A stretch of DNA of 64,000 nucleotides from Ectobacillus funiculus (GTDB lineage Bacteria; Bacillota; Bacilli; Bacillales; Bacillaceae_G), in NCBI RefSeq assembly GCF_042429435.1, contig NZ_JBHMAF010000004.1; one strand, written 5' to 3'. Below, piece by piece: positions 40,951-49,823 of the stretch. Each line of letters opens with the position of its first letter. The stretch's first letter is position 1. The notes under the pieces were generated by a model. That model made no database searches. It was given only the letters and a program-made list of their open reading frames with translations, and had not been told where the DNA came from. The translations under genes were made by a program, and so were the position numbers.

Positions 40951-42441
40951 ATGTTTCAAACACAGGAGCAGCTCAGCAGCTATGAAGCAGTTGTTGTCGC
41001 TGTATTCGAAGGCAAGGATATGAGCCCATTCATCAAGGAAATTGATGATTCGTTAGATGGACATATTACAGCTTTATTAGCGGAAGGCGAAATCTCTGCC
41101 AAGAAAAAAGCGGTGTCAAAGGTGCATACGCTAGGAAAAACAAATGTAAAACGCTATTACTTTGTTGGGCTTGGCAAAAAGGAGAGGTATACGACAGAGG
41201 TACTGCGCCATTCTTTCGTCAGGCTATTCAAAACGTTGAAAAGCGTGAACCTAAAGAATTTGTCTGTGCTGCTAGATTCATTTGTAGCTGGAGATATTAC
41301 AGCGCTTCATGCGGCACACATTTTGGCGGAAGCATACTGCCTTGGTACATATCATATTGAAACGTATAAAACAAAGCAAGCAGCACAGAAAGCTCTTGAT
41401 GCGCTTACCGTGATTACAAAGGAAGAACGCGAAGAAGTGCAGGCTGCACTTACAGTCGGCTATACGTATGGACGTGCAACCAATTCCGCACGTACGCTGG
41501 TGAATATGCCGCCAAATAAGCTGACGGCTGTAGAACTTGCGGATTATGCTGTGGAGCTGGCGAAGAAATATAATATGGAGTATAAAGTTCTTGAAAAAGC
41601 GGACCTAGAGAAGATGGGAGCCGGCGCATTGCTTGCGGTCAATCAGGGGTCTGTTAATCCTCCGAAAATGGTCGCACTCCTTTATAAAGGAAAAGAGGAG
41701 TGGACGGACGTCATTGGTTTTGTCGGAAAAGGGATTACATATGACACGGGCGGGTATTCTTTAAAGCCGCGGGAAAGTATGGTTGGTATGAAGGGAGACA
41801 TGGGAGGAGCTGCTTCCGTACTTGGTGCTATGGAAATTATCGGTGAGCTGCGTCCAAAGAAAAACATTGCAGCAGTCATTTCGATTACAGATAACATGGT
41901 AAGCGGAACCGCTTTTAAGCCTGATGATGTGATTACCTCCCTGAGCGGAAAAACGATAGAAGTCTTAAATACGGATGCCGAAGGTCGACTTGCATTAGCC
42001 GATGGTATCACATATGTAAAGCAATTAGGTGCGAATTACTTAGTGGACGTGGCGACTTTAACGGGCGGTGTGATTGTCGCACTCGGCAATCACACAACAG
42101 GCGCGATGACAAACGATGAAGCGTTTTATGGGCAGGTACTTGCAGCTGCATTCAAAACGGATGAGACCATTTGGAGGCTGCCGATTTTTGAACGTGATAA
42201 GGAGCGCGTTCGCAACAGCAAGTTTGCTGATTTAAATAATTCTCCTGGCCGCGATGGCCATGCGATTATGGCGGGAGCATTTCTCGGTGAATTTGCTGAA
42301 AATACGCCTTGGGTACATCTTGATATCGCAGGAACCTCTGATACGAAAAGTGAGCACGATCTAGGTCCTGCCGGCGCAACAGGAGTGATGGTTCGCACGT
42401 TGGCGATGCTTGCCGAGCGCTTTGGACAGAAGAATGATTAG
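40951..42441 (+). CDS. pepA: Leucyl aminopeptidase (M17 family)
   Basis: 496-aa cytoplasmic aminopeptidase that removes N-terminal residues, with two metals bound by GKGITYDTGG, MKGDMGGAA and the signature NTDAEGRLALADG. Equivalent to B. subtilis YuiE. ATG 40951 follows GGAGGTGGGG. TAR copy 18 (minus) begins 7 bp after the stop. Confidence 0.94.
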   Translation: MFQTQEQLSSYEAVVVAVFEGKDMSPFIKEIDDSLDGHITALLAEGEISAKKKAVSKVHTLGKTNVKRYYFVGLGKKERYTTEVLRHSFVRLFKTLKSVNLKNLSVLLDSFVAGDITALHAAHILAEAYCLGTYHIETYKTKQAAQKALDALTVITKEEREEVQAALTVGYTYGRATNSARTLVNMPPNKLTAVELADYAVELAKKYNMEYKVLEKADLEKMGAGALLAVNQGSVNPPKMVALLYKGKEEWTDVIGFVGKGITYDTGGYSLKPRESMVGMKGDMGGAASVLGAMEIIGELRPKKNIAAVISITDNMVSGTAFKPDDVITSLSGKTIEVLNTDAEGRLALADGITYVKQLGANYLVDVATLTGGVIVALGNHTTGAMTNDEAFYGQVLAAAFKTDETIWRLPIFERDKERVRNSKFADLNNSPGRDGHAIMAGAFLGEFAENTPWVHLDIAGTSDTKSEHDLGPAGATGVMVRTLAMLAERFGQKND

Positions 42442-42447
42442 GAGACA

Positions 42448-42583
42448 TAAAGAAAACTCGCCGATTGGCGAGCCCTGCCTTTGGGCGAAGACAGAGGCGT
42501 AGTTGCCCTTATACTGTATTCCTAAAATTTCCGGCTACGTCGAATTAGCTCCCAGCTGGAAATTTATATTTTCTTACAGTGTA
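42448..42583 (-). repeat. TAR repeat, copy 18 (full length)
   Basis: Minus orientation, beginning at the T-tract of the bioY terminator. Arms ACACTGTA / TACAGTAT and AAATTTCC / GGAAATTT pair; hairpin CTCGCCAATCGGCGAG intact. Confidence 0.92.
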
Positions 42584-42620
42584 AAAAGATGACGCATCCT
42601 CATGGACGCGTCATCTTTTT
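42583..42620 (-). terminator. Terminator of bioY
   Basis: AAAAAGATGACGC(G) / (A)GCGTCATCTTTTT stem between pepA and bioY, read on the minus strand. Confidence 0.88.
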
Positions 42621-42628
42621 GTAGGCCA

Positions 42629-43207
42629 TTAAGCTGATTGCTTGCGTCCAACAGCTGCTGAACGAGATACAGCGCGATACAGACGCGGGGCAATTATTGC
42701 TCCTAGTATTGTAAATACAAAATCCTTTACCATAAACCAGGTCATGATTTCCCAAGCAGCGGCATAGCCCAGCTTGCCATTGGAAACGAAGAACATATAA
42801 TTTGTTCCAAGGAAGTAAACGAGAACAATCCCTACTAAGGAAGCAATAAGAAATGTTCCAAAGCCTGGAGATTTTTTAAGCTCTACAATTTTGCCAGCCG
42901 CATAGGCCGCTGCGATATAAGATAAGATAAAACCGCCTGTCGGACCAAACACGGCACCAAAGCCAGCACCAAACTTTGCGAATACTGGCACGCCTGCTGC
43001 CCCAACAAGCGTGTATACAAGTAGGGAAAATGCACCGAGCCGGCTGCCCAGTAACAATCCTGCTAAAATTGCAAAAAATGGACCCATAGATAGAGGTACG
43101 CCTGCCACCTGTAAAAATGGAGCCCACGATGTAATATTTGCACCAATTGCCATGAGTGCAACAAACATGGCTGCTAATGTTAAATCTACCGTACGAAATT
43201 TACGCAT
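42629..43207 (-). CDS. bioY: Biotin transporter BioY
   Basis: S component of an ECF biotin importer, 192 aa with six hydrophobic segments; hallmarks GVPLSMGPFFAILAGLLLGSRLG and GPTGGFILSYI. No bioMN in the window; shared ECF modules elsewhere would energise it. Promoter visible at 43244-43272. A GTTAAC motif overlaps the likely start site and might be part of a BirA operator, but a full dyad is not clear. Confidence 0.93.
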   Translation of the reverse strand: MRKFRTVDLTLAAMFVALMAIGANITSWAPFLQVAGVPLSMGPFFAILAGLLLGSRLGAFSLLVYTLVGAAGVPVFAKFGAGFGAVFGPTGGFILSYIAAAYAAGKIVELKKSPGFGTFLIASLVGIVLVYFLGTNYMFFVSNGKLGYAAAWEIMTWFMVKDFVFTILGAIIAPRLYRAVSRSAAVGRKQSA

Positions 43208-43243
43208 CCCAATGTCAACCCCTTAGCGGTTAAAGTTAACATT

Positions 43244-43272
43244 ATCGTAACGACAAAGGTTTTACTTGTCAA
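43244..43272 (-). promoter_or_regulatory. Sigma-A promoter of bioY
   Basis: Minus strand: TTGACA, 17 bases, TACGAT. The -35 overlaps the end of the upstream gene. GTTAAC at 43235-43240 overlaps +1. Confidence 0.55.
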
Positions 43273-44014
43273 TCAAAATTTTTCGATAATTTGATTTTAA
43301 ATCATTTTGCAGCAATGTATAAGGAATTCGAAACGTTGGAATTCCGCTTGCATACGGTGCAATTTCATAGAGTGGATAATACAAAATAATGTGCTCTGGT
43401 TCGAGAAAAAATTTGAATGTGGTTGCTTTAGCTACGAGTGCTGCTGCATCTGGGAAAAACTTGCCGCTGTCTTGGTCAATTTGCCTTTTTATTTCTTGTT
43501 TGATGATGTCTATAAATTTGCTGTCCTGCTGAAATAAATCTGTGAGTGAGAGTTCTTTCTTTTTATCGATATCAAAGGTATTTGCTTTCCATTCGTACAT
43601 CCCGTGTGCTCCGCCAGTATACTGATAGTAGCTAATATATAAGCTTAAAAGGGGTGCCTTACGTAACGTAATCTTATAGTCAACATGAGCGACGTATGGA
43701 TGCAGTGCCGTTGGAGTTTGCTCTGCTGCATCATAATATTTCTTCGCTTCTGCTTCAAGTTTCTTCTTAAAGGAAAGAATGTTTGTTTCATAATAAGCAT
43801 TCAATTTTTTTTCGAAACCTTTGTTTTGGATATGATCAAACGTAGGAATAGTGAGCTGGTAATGAAAGTAATCTGTTTTCCCTTCCTGCTTTTTTGTTCC
43901 CACTTCTACATTTTTTTCTTCCTGTGAGCGTGCAGGCTGATAAGCGAATACGTAGTTTGGTACAATATGGGTACAGAAATATAATGCTAATGCAAGGTAC
44001 CATAGTTTTTTCAC
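43262..44014 (-). CDS. Secreted DUF3298/DUF4163-domain protein
   Basis: 250 aa with a signal peptide (LWYLALALYFCTHIVPNYVFA), then DUF4163 (YHYQLTIPTF-like) and DUF3298 (YYQYTGGAHGMY...ELSLTDLFQ) domains, the arrangement found in RsiV and the N-part of PdaC. Likely exported; RsiV binds lysozyme, but this protein lacks a cytoplasmic anti-sigma part, so its role is unknown. GTG start 8 bases after AGGAGG. Confidence 0.85.
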   Translation of the reverse strand: MKKLWYLALALYFCTHIVPNYVFAYQPARSQEEKNVEVGTKKQEGKTDYFHYQLTIPTFDHIQNKGFEKKLNAYYETNILSFKKKLEAEAKKYYDAAEQTPTALHPYVAHVDYKITLRKAPLLSLYISYYQYTGGAHGMYEWKANTFDIDKKKELSLTDLFQQDSKFIDIIKQEIKRQIDQDSGKFFPDAAALVAKATTFKFFLEPEHIILYYPLYEIAPYASGIPTFRIPYTLLQNDLKSNYRKILIDK

Positions 44015-44124
44015 AGACGTTGCCTCCTTTTCTGATTACAGTGATAGTTTTCAGTAAAACGGTATGGTTTATACATATTTTGGTAATGGGCAACTGAGAG
44101 GTTTAAGATGGAAAGGGGAAGAGT

Positions 44125-44505
44125 ATGAAGCAGACGTTAATTGACTTACTTGGAATTAAGCTGGTGGAGATCAATGAGGAAAAGGTGATTGCAACAATGC
44201 CAGTGGATGAGCGGACGCATCAGCCTTTTGGGTATTTACACGGAGGTGCATCGGTAGTACTTGCTGAAACAGTGGCCAGCATGGGAACCTATCATCTAAT
44301 TGACCCGGAACGCGAGCTTTGCTTCGGTCTTGAAATTAATGCAAACCATATACGCTCAAAGCGAAGCGGGACTGTGACGGCAATTGGGACACCGCTTCAT
44401 AAGGGGAAAACGACGATGGTTTGGGATGTGAGAATTGTAGATGAGGATGAACAGCTCATTTGTGTATCGCGTTGTACGGTGGCAGTGAAGGAAAAGCGGA
44501 GTTAA
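44125..44505 (+). CDS. yuxO: Hotdog-fold thioesterase YuxO
   Basis: 126-aa PaaI/MenI-like acyl-CoA thioesterase with HGGASVVLAETVAS and the core helix-strand pattern of the hotdog fold. In Bacillus YuxO-like enzymes hydrolyse 1,4-dihydroxy-2-naphthoyl-CoA in menaquinone synthesis (family knowledge). SD GGAAAGGGGA. Confidence 0.9.
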   Translation: MKQTLIDLLGIKLVEINEEKVIATMPVDERTHQPFGYLHGGASVVLAETVASMGTYHLIDPERELCFGLEINANHIRSKRSGTVTAIGTPLHKGKTTMVWDVRIVDEDEQLICVSRCTVAVKEKRS

Positions 44506-44544
44506 ATACATAAAAAACCTTACAACGTTCTAAAAAGGATATCA

Positions 44545-44573
44545 TTTACATCATTCTGAATATATTATAAAAT
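44545..44573 (+). promoter_or_regulatory. Promoter of the riboswitch-lipoprotein unit
   Basis: TTTACA, 17 bases, TAAAAT. Confidence 0.6.
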
Positions 44574-44596
44574 GTAGCGTATAACAGCATACAGGA

Positions 44597-44723
44597 TTCA
44601 AAGGGGAGTAGCTTCAGGGGAAATGCCCTGAAACAAAGCTGGTGAATCATTTGATTCACCAGCTTTGTTGACATGCAAACTATGTCTTGCAAGACCTTTG
44701 CCGCTATCGGCAAAGGTCTTTTT
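44597..44723 (+). promoter_or_regulatory. Putative yybP-ykoY (Mn2+) riboswitch with terminator
   Basis: CAAAGGGGAGTAGC matches the conserved 5' loop; a stem with GCTGGTGAATC / GATTCACCAGC follows, then TTGACATGCAAACT, and the 3' conserved GCAAGACCTTTGCC, whose AAGACCTTTGCC pairs with GGCAAAGGTCTT to make a terminator (TTTT). In the class, Mn2+ stabilises the aptamer and turns the gene on. Confidence 0.65.
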
Positions 44724-44765
44724 GATGTCCTTGGACATACTTGCCAAAGGGAAGGGGAAATATGG

Positions 44766-45062
44766 ATGAAGAAAACAAAAAAAATTATGCTTGGCGTAAC
44801 AGCGGCACTCGGAGGCACATTGGCTGGATGCGGGGATGATGAACTGCCTCCTAAGCCAGAAGATCCATATTGCTCTAAATACGAATATGACTATGGTGAC
44901 GACGAGTGGGAGTGTGATGATACAGCTTCTCGTCATTATCGTTATTTTTATGTTGGGAATACAGCATACCCGGATACCGATGAATATAAAAGCAAAAAAT
45001 CATCCATTGCGAAAGGAAAAGCAAAGAGCGGCTTTGGGGGAAGTAAGGTAAGCGGTTCTTAG
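44766..45062 (+). CDS. Small lipoprotein downstream of the Mn-type riboswitch
   Basis: 98 aa: signal with lipobox LAGC (Cys near 19), then an acidic Asp/Glu/Tyr-rich stretch with two cysteines (PYCSKYEYDYGDDEWEC) and a Gly/Ser/Lys tail. Similar short lipoproteins occur in the B. cereus group under uninformative names. The acidic stretch could bind cations (inference). ATG 44766 lies 10 bases after GAAGGGG. Confidence 0.8.
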   Translation: MKKTKKIMLGVTAALGGTLAGCGDDELPPKPEDPYCSKYEYDYGDDEWECDDTASRHYRYFYVGNTAYPDTDEYKSKKSSIAKGKAKSGFGGSKVSGS

Positions 45063-45124
45063 GCGAATATTGGTTGCAATGCGTTTTTCGAAAGAAAAGT
45101 ATCTAGCTTGTTTGATTGAATTGT

Positions 45125-45161
45125 AAAAAGGTGTATCAACAATTAGTTGATGCACCTTTTT
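45125..45161. terminator. Bidirectional terminator, lipoprotein / fabH
   Basis: AAAAAGGTGtATCAAC / GTTGATgCACCTTTTT stem. Confidence 0.85.
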
Positions 45162-45165
45162 GCTG

Positions 45166-46164
45166 TTATTGTCCATACTTCTTGGTTAAATTCCATTTAA
45201 CGATATGTCCAGCATGTGTAAGACCGCCTCCAAAGCCATAAAGCAAAAGAGTGTCCCCATTTTTTAATTTGCCTTCATTGATCCCTATTTGTAAGGCTAA
45301 TGGAATGGAGACAGAAGAGGTATTCCCCATATATTCTACACTTGTTAATGTTTTATCGAGCGGGAAATCCGATTTTTCACATATTGATTCAATCATTCGT
45401 AAATTGGCACTGTGCGGAACAAACCAGCTTATTTCATCCATTGGCAGTTCTGCTTGACGTAATAATTCTTTGATGCCAACTGGCAGTGTACGTGATGCCC
45501 ACTTATATACTTCTCTTCCGTTTTGAACCATCTTTTCACGTGTGCTCAAGGGGTTTCCAAACATGGTAGTGGATAAATTGGTACGATATACATGCATGCC
45601 TCCTCCTCCGTTTGTTCCCATATGAGTAGCTATAAAGCTTGGAAATTTTTCATCTTTTTCTACTAAGACAGCGGCGGCTCCGTCTCCAAATAAGATACAT
45701 GTCGTCCGATCTGTGTAGTCTGTAACTTTAGATAAGGTTTCTGTTGTTACAACTAAAATCTTGCGATGAAGACCAGCTGTAATTAAACCATTTGCCAAGT
45801 GTAATCCATATGTAAAGCCCGCACAAGTTGCATTGAGATCCATAGCGCCCGTATGCGGAATATTAAAATGCTCTTGGATTTGGCAGGCTACACTTGGAAA
45901 AGCGTAATCAGGCGTAGTTGTTGAAACTAGAATACAATCCACGTCAGCAATATTTTTATGATACTGTTCTGCTAAGTTTTTAATAGCTTTAAAAGCTAGT
46001 GTAGAGGCATACTCATTATCACCAGCAATTCTTCTTTCCCTCATGCCCGTTCTTTGCACAATCCATTCATCATTTGTATCTACCATTTTTTCTAGATCAT
46101 CATTAGTAAGCTTATTTTCAGGTATATAGGTCCCAATAGCTGTAATTCTTGCTTTTGATTGCAT
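45166..46164 (-). CDS. fabH: Beta-ketoacyl-ACP synthase III
   Basis: Starts fatty-acid synthesis by condensing acyl-CoA with malonyl-ACP. Catalytic triad: Cys in NATCAGFTYG, His in VPHSANLRMI, Asn in YMGNTSS. 332 aa. Possibly a second FabH (FabHB-like), since it stands alone rather than beside fabF. A FapR box lies 50-65 bp upstream, tying it to malonyl-CoA control. Confidence 0.95.
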   Translation of the reverse strand: MQSKARITAIGTYIPENKLTNDDLEKMVDTNDEWIVQRTGMRERRIAGDNEYASTLAFKAIKNLAEQYHKNIADVDCILVSTTTPDYAFPSVACQIQEHFNIPHTGAMDLNATCAGFTYGLHLANGLITAGLHRKILVVTTETLSKVTDYTDRTTCILFGDGAAAVLVEKDEKFPSFIATHMGTNGGGGMHVYRTNLSTTMFGNPLSTREKMVQNGREVYKWASRTLPVGIKELLRQAELPMDEISWFVPHSANLRMIESICEKSDFPLDKTLTSVEYMGNTSSVSIPLALQIGINEGKLKNGDTLLLYGFGGGLTHAGHIVKWNLTKKYGQ

Positions 46165-46211
46165 TCGTTCATCCCCTTTACCATTTTTATATCTGATTTT
46201 ATAATCTAATA

Positions 46212-46228
46212 TTAGTACCAGGTATTAA
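46212..46228. promoter_or_regulatory. FapR operator of fabH
   Basis: TTAGTACCAGGTATTAA matches the FapR dyad (TTAGTACC ... GGTACTAA) with one change. FapR represses lipid genes until malonyl-CoA binds. Confidence 0.82.
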
Positions 46229-46334
46229 ATGATGTCAATAATTAATCATGCAAAAAATGGAAATTAAATAACTGTTTGTGAGATCAGCTATTGCTACGTT
46301 AGCTGGTTTGTGAGGCAGATGTGACATTTTTTCT

Positions 46335-46388
46335 TTTGGGTAATAAAAAAGCCGAAAGACTGATTAAGTTTTAGGCTTTTTTCAGTCT
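46335..46388 (-). terminator. Overlapping hairpins after the 52-aa gene
   Basis: AAAAAAGCC / GGCTTTTTT (terminator-like) interleaves with AAGACTGA / TCAGTCTT; the two cannot both form as simple hairpins. Confidence 0.55.
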
Positions 46389-46424
46389 TAATGGCAAAGG
46401 GATACTGCTCAGTATATGTATGTA

Positions 46425-46583
46425 TTAGTCCATATTGATCATATCAAGACGAACACGGTCAATCGGTTTCCGGTCCTCTGTTATTCGATCATCCACTTCA
46501 TTGCCTTGCGGATCCTCAATGCGGGCAATTCGTTCTGTTGCTTCGATGGAGCGAGTTTCCTTATCTCGTTGTGTTTGATTCAT
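46425..46583 (-). CDS. Small hypothetical acidic/basic protein
   Basis: 52 aa, highly charged, no membrane segment or recognised domain (MNQTQRDKETRSIEATERIA...). Its strong SD (AAGGAG 6 bases before ATG 46583) and clear terminator support expression. No function assigned. Confidence 0.6.
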   Translation of the reverse strand: MNQTQRDKETRSIEATERIARIEDPQGNEVDDRITEDRKPIDRVRLDMINMD

Positions 46584-46647
46584 TTTTATCTCCTTTTCAC
46601 TTGTGTCTGTCTTGTTAGTATGCACAAGGAAAATAAGAATATGAAGA

Positions 46648-46687
46648 AGAGAAAAGCCGCATAATCGACCTTATGCGGCTTTTCTCT
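46648..46687. terminator. Terminator of glyQS (17-bp stem)
   Basis: AGAGAAAAGCCGCATAA / TTATGCGGCTTTTCTCT, 6-base loop, perfect. Confidence 0.88.
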
Positions 46688-46699
46688 TTATAAGTAAGT

Positions 46700-48076
46700 T
46701 TAAAACACGATTTTTTGTTCTAAGAAGCTTTTCAATTCACTAATTGGCATACGAAGCTGCTCCATTGTATCACGATCGCGTACTGTTACTTGTTTGTCTT
46801 CTACAGAATCGAAGTCAAATGTAATACAGAATGGCGTACCGATTTCATCTTGGCGGCGGTAGCGTTTGCCGATAGAGCCTGTTTCGTCAAAGTCTACCAT
46901 AAAGTGCTTCGATAGCTCTGCATACACTTCAGTTGCACCTTCTGATAGCTTTTTCGATAATGGCAAAATAGCTGCTTTAAATGGCGCAAGAGCCGGGTGG
47001 AAGCGTAGCACAGTACGTGAATCATTTTCTAGCTGCTCTTCTTCATATGCATCACATAAAAATGCTAATGTAACGCGGTCCGCGCCAAGGGATGGCTCGA
47101 TACAATAAGGAACATAGCGTTCGTTTGTAGCAGGATCAACATAGTTGAAGTCTTCGCCAGAGTGCTCCATATGACGCTTAAGATCAAAGTCTGTACGATC
47201 TGCAATACCCCAAAGTTCGCCCCAGCCAAACGGGAATTTGAACTCGATGTCTGTTGTTGCATTAGAGTAATGAGACAGCTCATCTTCTCCATGATCGCGA
47301 AGGCGCATGCTGCCTTCCTTCATACCAAGAGCTAATAGCCAATTTTTGCAATACTCACGCCAATATGTGAACCATTCTAAATCTTCACCAGGCTTACAGA
47401 AGAACTCCAGCTCCATTTGCTCGAATTCGCGTGTACGGAATGTAAAGTTACCAGGTGTGATCTCGTTGCGGAAGCTTTTTCCGACTTGACCGATACCAAA
47501 TGGCAGCTTTTTGCGCATGGAACGCTGTGCGTTTTTAAAGTTAACAAAAATACCTTGTGCTGTTTCTGGACGCATATAAATTTCATTAGCACTTGACTGT
47601 GTTACACCTTGATGCGTTTTAAACATTAGGTTAAATTGACGGATTTCTGTAAAGTCTTTGCTGCCGCAATCTGGGCATGCGATATCATGCTCCTGGATTA
47701 ATGCAGCCATTTGGTCGAAAGAAAGACCATCAACAATCATTTCAATGCCTTTTGCCTCTAACGCATTTTCAATCAGCTTGTCAGCACGATGACGCGCTTT
47801 ACAATTTTTGCAGTCGATCATTGGATCGTTGAAGTTGCCTACGTGACCAGATGCTACCCAAGTTTGCGGGTTCATGAGGATTGCTGCATCAAGACCGACA
47901 TTGTACGGAGATTCTTGAATGAATTTTTTCCACCAAGCTTTTTTGACGTTGTTTTTCAGTTCAACACCAAGCGGACCATAATCCCAAGTATTTGCTAAGC
48001 CGCCGTAAATTTCAGAGCCTGGAAATACGAAGCCGCGATGCTTCGCTAAGTTTACGATTTGCTCCATTGAAGCCAT
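46700..48076 (-). CDS. glyQS: Glycyl-tRNA synthetase, dimeric (alpha2) type
   Basis: Charges tRNA-Gly. Class-II core: motif 1 region, GQVGKSFRNEITPGNFTFRTREFEQ (motif 2) and GADRVTLAFL (motif 3), with an anticodon-binding C-terminus. Zn-type cysteines CKNCKAR and CPDCGS. 458 aa matches the eukaryote-like single-chain form. ATG 48076 is after AAGGAGGG; upstream in-frame starts lie in the leader. T-box controlled. Confidence 0.95.
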   Translation of the reverse strand: MASMEQIVNLAKHRGFVFPGSEIYGGLANTWDYGPLGVELKNNVKKAWWKKFIQESPYNVGLDAAILMNPQTWVASGHVGNFNDPMIDCKNCKARHRADKLIENALEAKGIEMIVDGLSFDQMAALIQEHDIACPDCGSKDFTEIRQFNLMFKTHQGVTQSSANEIYMRPETAQGIFVNFKNAQRSMRKKLPFGIGQVGKSFRNEITPGNFTFRTREFEQMELEFFCKPGEDLEWFTYWREYCKNWLLALGMKEGSMRLRDHGEDELSHYSNATTDIEFKFPFGWGELWGIADRTDFDLKRHMEHSGEDFNYVDPATNERYVPYCIEPSLGADRVTLAFLCDAYEEEQLENDSRTVLRFHPALAPFKAAILPLSKKLSEGATEVYAELSKHFMVDFDETGSIGKRYRRQDEIGTPFCITFDFDSVEDKQVTVRDRDTMEQLRMPISELKSFLEQKIVF

Positions 48077-48107
48077 AGTTAACACCCTCCTTAAATTAAA
48101 AAACATA

Positions 48108-48330
48108 AAAAAGCTCATCCTTAGGCGTAATGCCTAGGGACGAGCTTGTATGCACGCGGTTCCACCCTAGTTGACATGCGGATGCATGCCCACTTTATCA
48201 AGTATGGCTCGAGACTGCCGTTTCCTTGCGTTTTTCAGGCTTTCACTATCCCTGAATCGCTGCGGTGCAAGTACTTATTTGTCTGTCATCGCTACAATAT
48301 GAAAATTGCTGTCCATATTCTAACACGTTA
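48108..48330 (-). promoter_or_regulatory. T-box riboswitch of glyQS
   Basis: Minus strand: AGGGTGGAACCGCG (48155-48168) is the T-box proper; the terminator AAGCTCGTCCCTAGGC...GGATGAGCTTTTTT follows at 48108-48147. Stem I lies upstream to about 48330. Uncharged tRNA-Gly should favour the antiterminator. Confidence 0.93.
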
Positions 48331-48333
48331 CGC

Positions 48334-48374
48334 AAAAAATCACAATACAGGTTAGCTGCAGCTTATGTGATTTT
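48334..48374 (+). terminator. Terminator-like hairpin before TAR copy 19
   Basis: AAAAATCACA ... TGTGATTTT, then GC; the repeat starts at the next base although no plus-strand gene precedes. Confidence 0.6.
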
Positions 48375-48500
48375 GCACTTTAAATATAAATTTCCAGCTC
48401 GAAGTGTATTCGACGTAGTCGGAAATTTTAGGAATACAGTATAAGTGCAACTACGCCTCTGTCTTCGCCTATCGGCTTGCCAATCGGCGAGTTTTCTTTA
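48375..48500 (+). repeat. TAR repeat, copy 19 (full length)
   Basis: Arms GCACTTTA / TACAGTAT (mismatch at the variable pair); inner AAATTTCC / GGAAATTT; hairpin TTGCCAATCGGCGAG then TTTTCTTTA. Ends 13 bp before the AlkD-like stop. Confidence 0.9.
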
Positions 48501-48513
48501 CGAGATATGTACC

Positions 48514-49203
48514 CTATTCAGTATGCCCAATTGTGTGCTGAATATGCTTAAGTGCTTCTCTTTTGCTTAGAGGAGCAAGTGTGTGTGTAGAAACAAACTG
48601 TAAAACGGTGTGCGGGCTTGTTTTTGCGTATTCACGCAATACCCAGCCGATTGCTTTTTGGATAAAAAACTCCTTTGAATGGCTGAGCTCTTGAATCAGG
48701 GAAAATAACAAATTTGTATCCATTTTGTCCTTGTACTTCAGCTGAAATAAAAGGCAGGTGCGCTGCAGCCAGATATTGCCCGATGCCATCCATGTAGGAA
48801 TATAATCCTGAATGAGCTGCGGCTTTCTGGCGAAAACGAGACCAACTAAGCGCGGGGCGATATAGTCAACGGTATCCCACCATGATTTTGTTGTAATGAT
48901 GCTCTCTAGAAGGGGGAGAAAGGTTTCGTCGACAATTTTATGCTGCCTCTCTAGCAGGTTGAGAGCGACGATTTGAAACTCCCTTTCAGGTAAGTTCCAT
49001 AGGTCTTGTACAATGTTAGGGAGTTCTTCCTTTGAGGGGATACCATGCTCCTTGAGAAACTCGCGAAGCAGCTGTGTCCGCTCCGGAGCTTGCATGCCGA
49101 GGAACGGGTATTGATTTCTCATATAACGTTCCATAGGTTCCGCTTTTTCTAAGTTTCGATACCGTTCGAAATAGGCTTGTAAGGCTCTGGAATATGGATG
49201 CAT
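48514..49203 (-). CDS. DNA alkylation repair protein, AlkD-like
   Basis: 229-aa HEAT-repeat DNA glycosylase family. Catalytic Trp/Asp region KSWWDTVDYIAP and a basic RKPQL helix are visible. Excises bulky alkylated bases without base flipping in characterised members. SD AAAAGGAG. No operon partner. Confidence 0.92.
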   Translation of the reverse strand: MHPYSRALQAYFERYRNLEKAEPMERYMRNQYPFLGMQAPERTQLLREFLKEHGIPSKEELPNIVQDLWNLPEREFQIVALNLLERQHKIVDETFLPLLESIITTKSWWDTVDYIAPRLVGLVFARKPQLIQDYIPTWMASGNIWLQRTCLLFQLKYKDKMDTNLLFSLIQELSHSKEFFIQKAIGWVLREYAKTSPHTVLQFVSTHTLAPLSKREALKHIQHTIGHTE

Positions 49204-49329
49204 ACAAACATCTCCTTTTTATCCTTGTTCTCGTTATCATACAGGCTAGGGCATGTTATAGTCCAACCCTTGGATGGCATATGAATAAACAGTGCATAGC
49301 ATAAAATAACATCATAAGGGAGGCTGCAC

Positions 49330-49791
49330 ATGGAAGATCAAGTGTTAGTGGAGCACATGCTTGCGTGGGGAATCGTTTTTACTGTTATTATGATCATTTG
49401 GGGTATTGCTGCTTATTTATTATCGGCATTTGCGTTGCACACGATGGCAAAAAAGCAAGGTCTTGAAGATGCATATTTTGCGTTCATCCCCATTTTGAAC
49501 TGTAAAACATGGGGAGATTTGGTAGAGTCAAAGATGCCAGACTACTTGCGTCCAGAGACCGGCTGGAAAGTGCTGGGGGTCTTCGTTGCGTGTTTTATTT
49601 TAAACTTCATTCCGATTGTTAATTTCATTTCATCAATAGTTTCTCTTGTTCTTGCTATTTGGATTATGTATTTGCTGTTAGAGCGATATACAACAAATTC
49701 GGTCTTATTTACGGTTATTCATCTTATAACAGGTTCTTTGTTCTTCCCGCTTCATCTTTTCCTGATTCGGAAAAACGAACCAAGATTTTAA
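49330..49791 (+). CDS. Predicted four-TM membrane protein
   Basis: 153 aa with about four hydrophobic segments (IVFTVIMIIWGIAAYLL; VLGVFVACFILNFIPIV; IVSLVLAIWIMYLLL; VIHLITGSLFFPLHLFLI). No family recognised. SD AAGGGAGG. A terminator follows. Confidence 0.78.
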   Translation: MEDQVLVEHMLAWGIVFTVIMIIWGIAAYLLSAFALHTMAKKQGLEDAYFAFIPILNCKTWGDLVESKMPDYLRPETGWKVLGVFVACFILNFIPIVNFISSIVSLVLAIWIMYLLLERYTTNSVLFTVIHLITGSLFFPLHLFLIRKNEPRF

Positions 49792-49794
49792 ATG

Positions 49795-49823
49795 AAAAGG
49801 AAGGGGCATTGCTCCTTCCTTTT
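49795..49823. terminator. Terminator after the four-TM gene
   Basis: AAAAGGAAGG / CCTTCCTTTT, 9-base loop. Confidence 0.82.

Noticed and set aside
43235..43272. BirA operator at bioY
   Set aside because: One GTTAAC is present, but the second half-site at the expected distance is not convincing.
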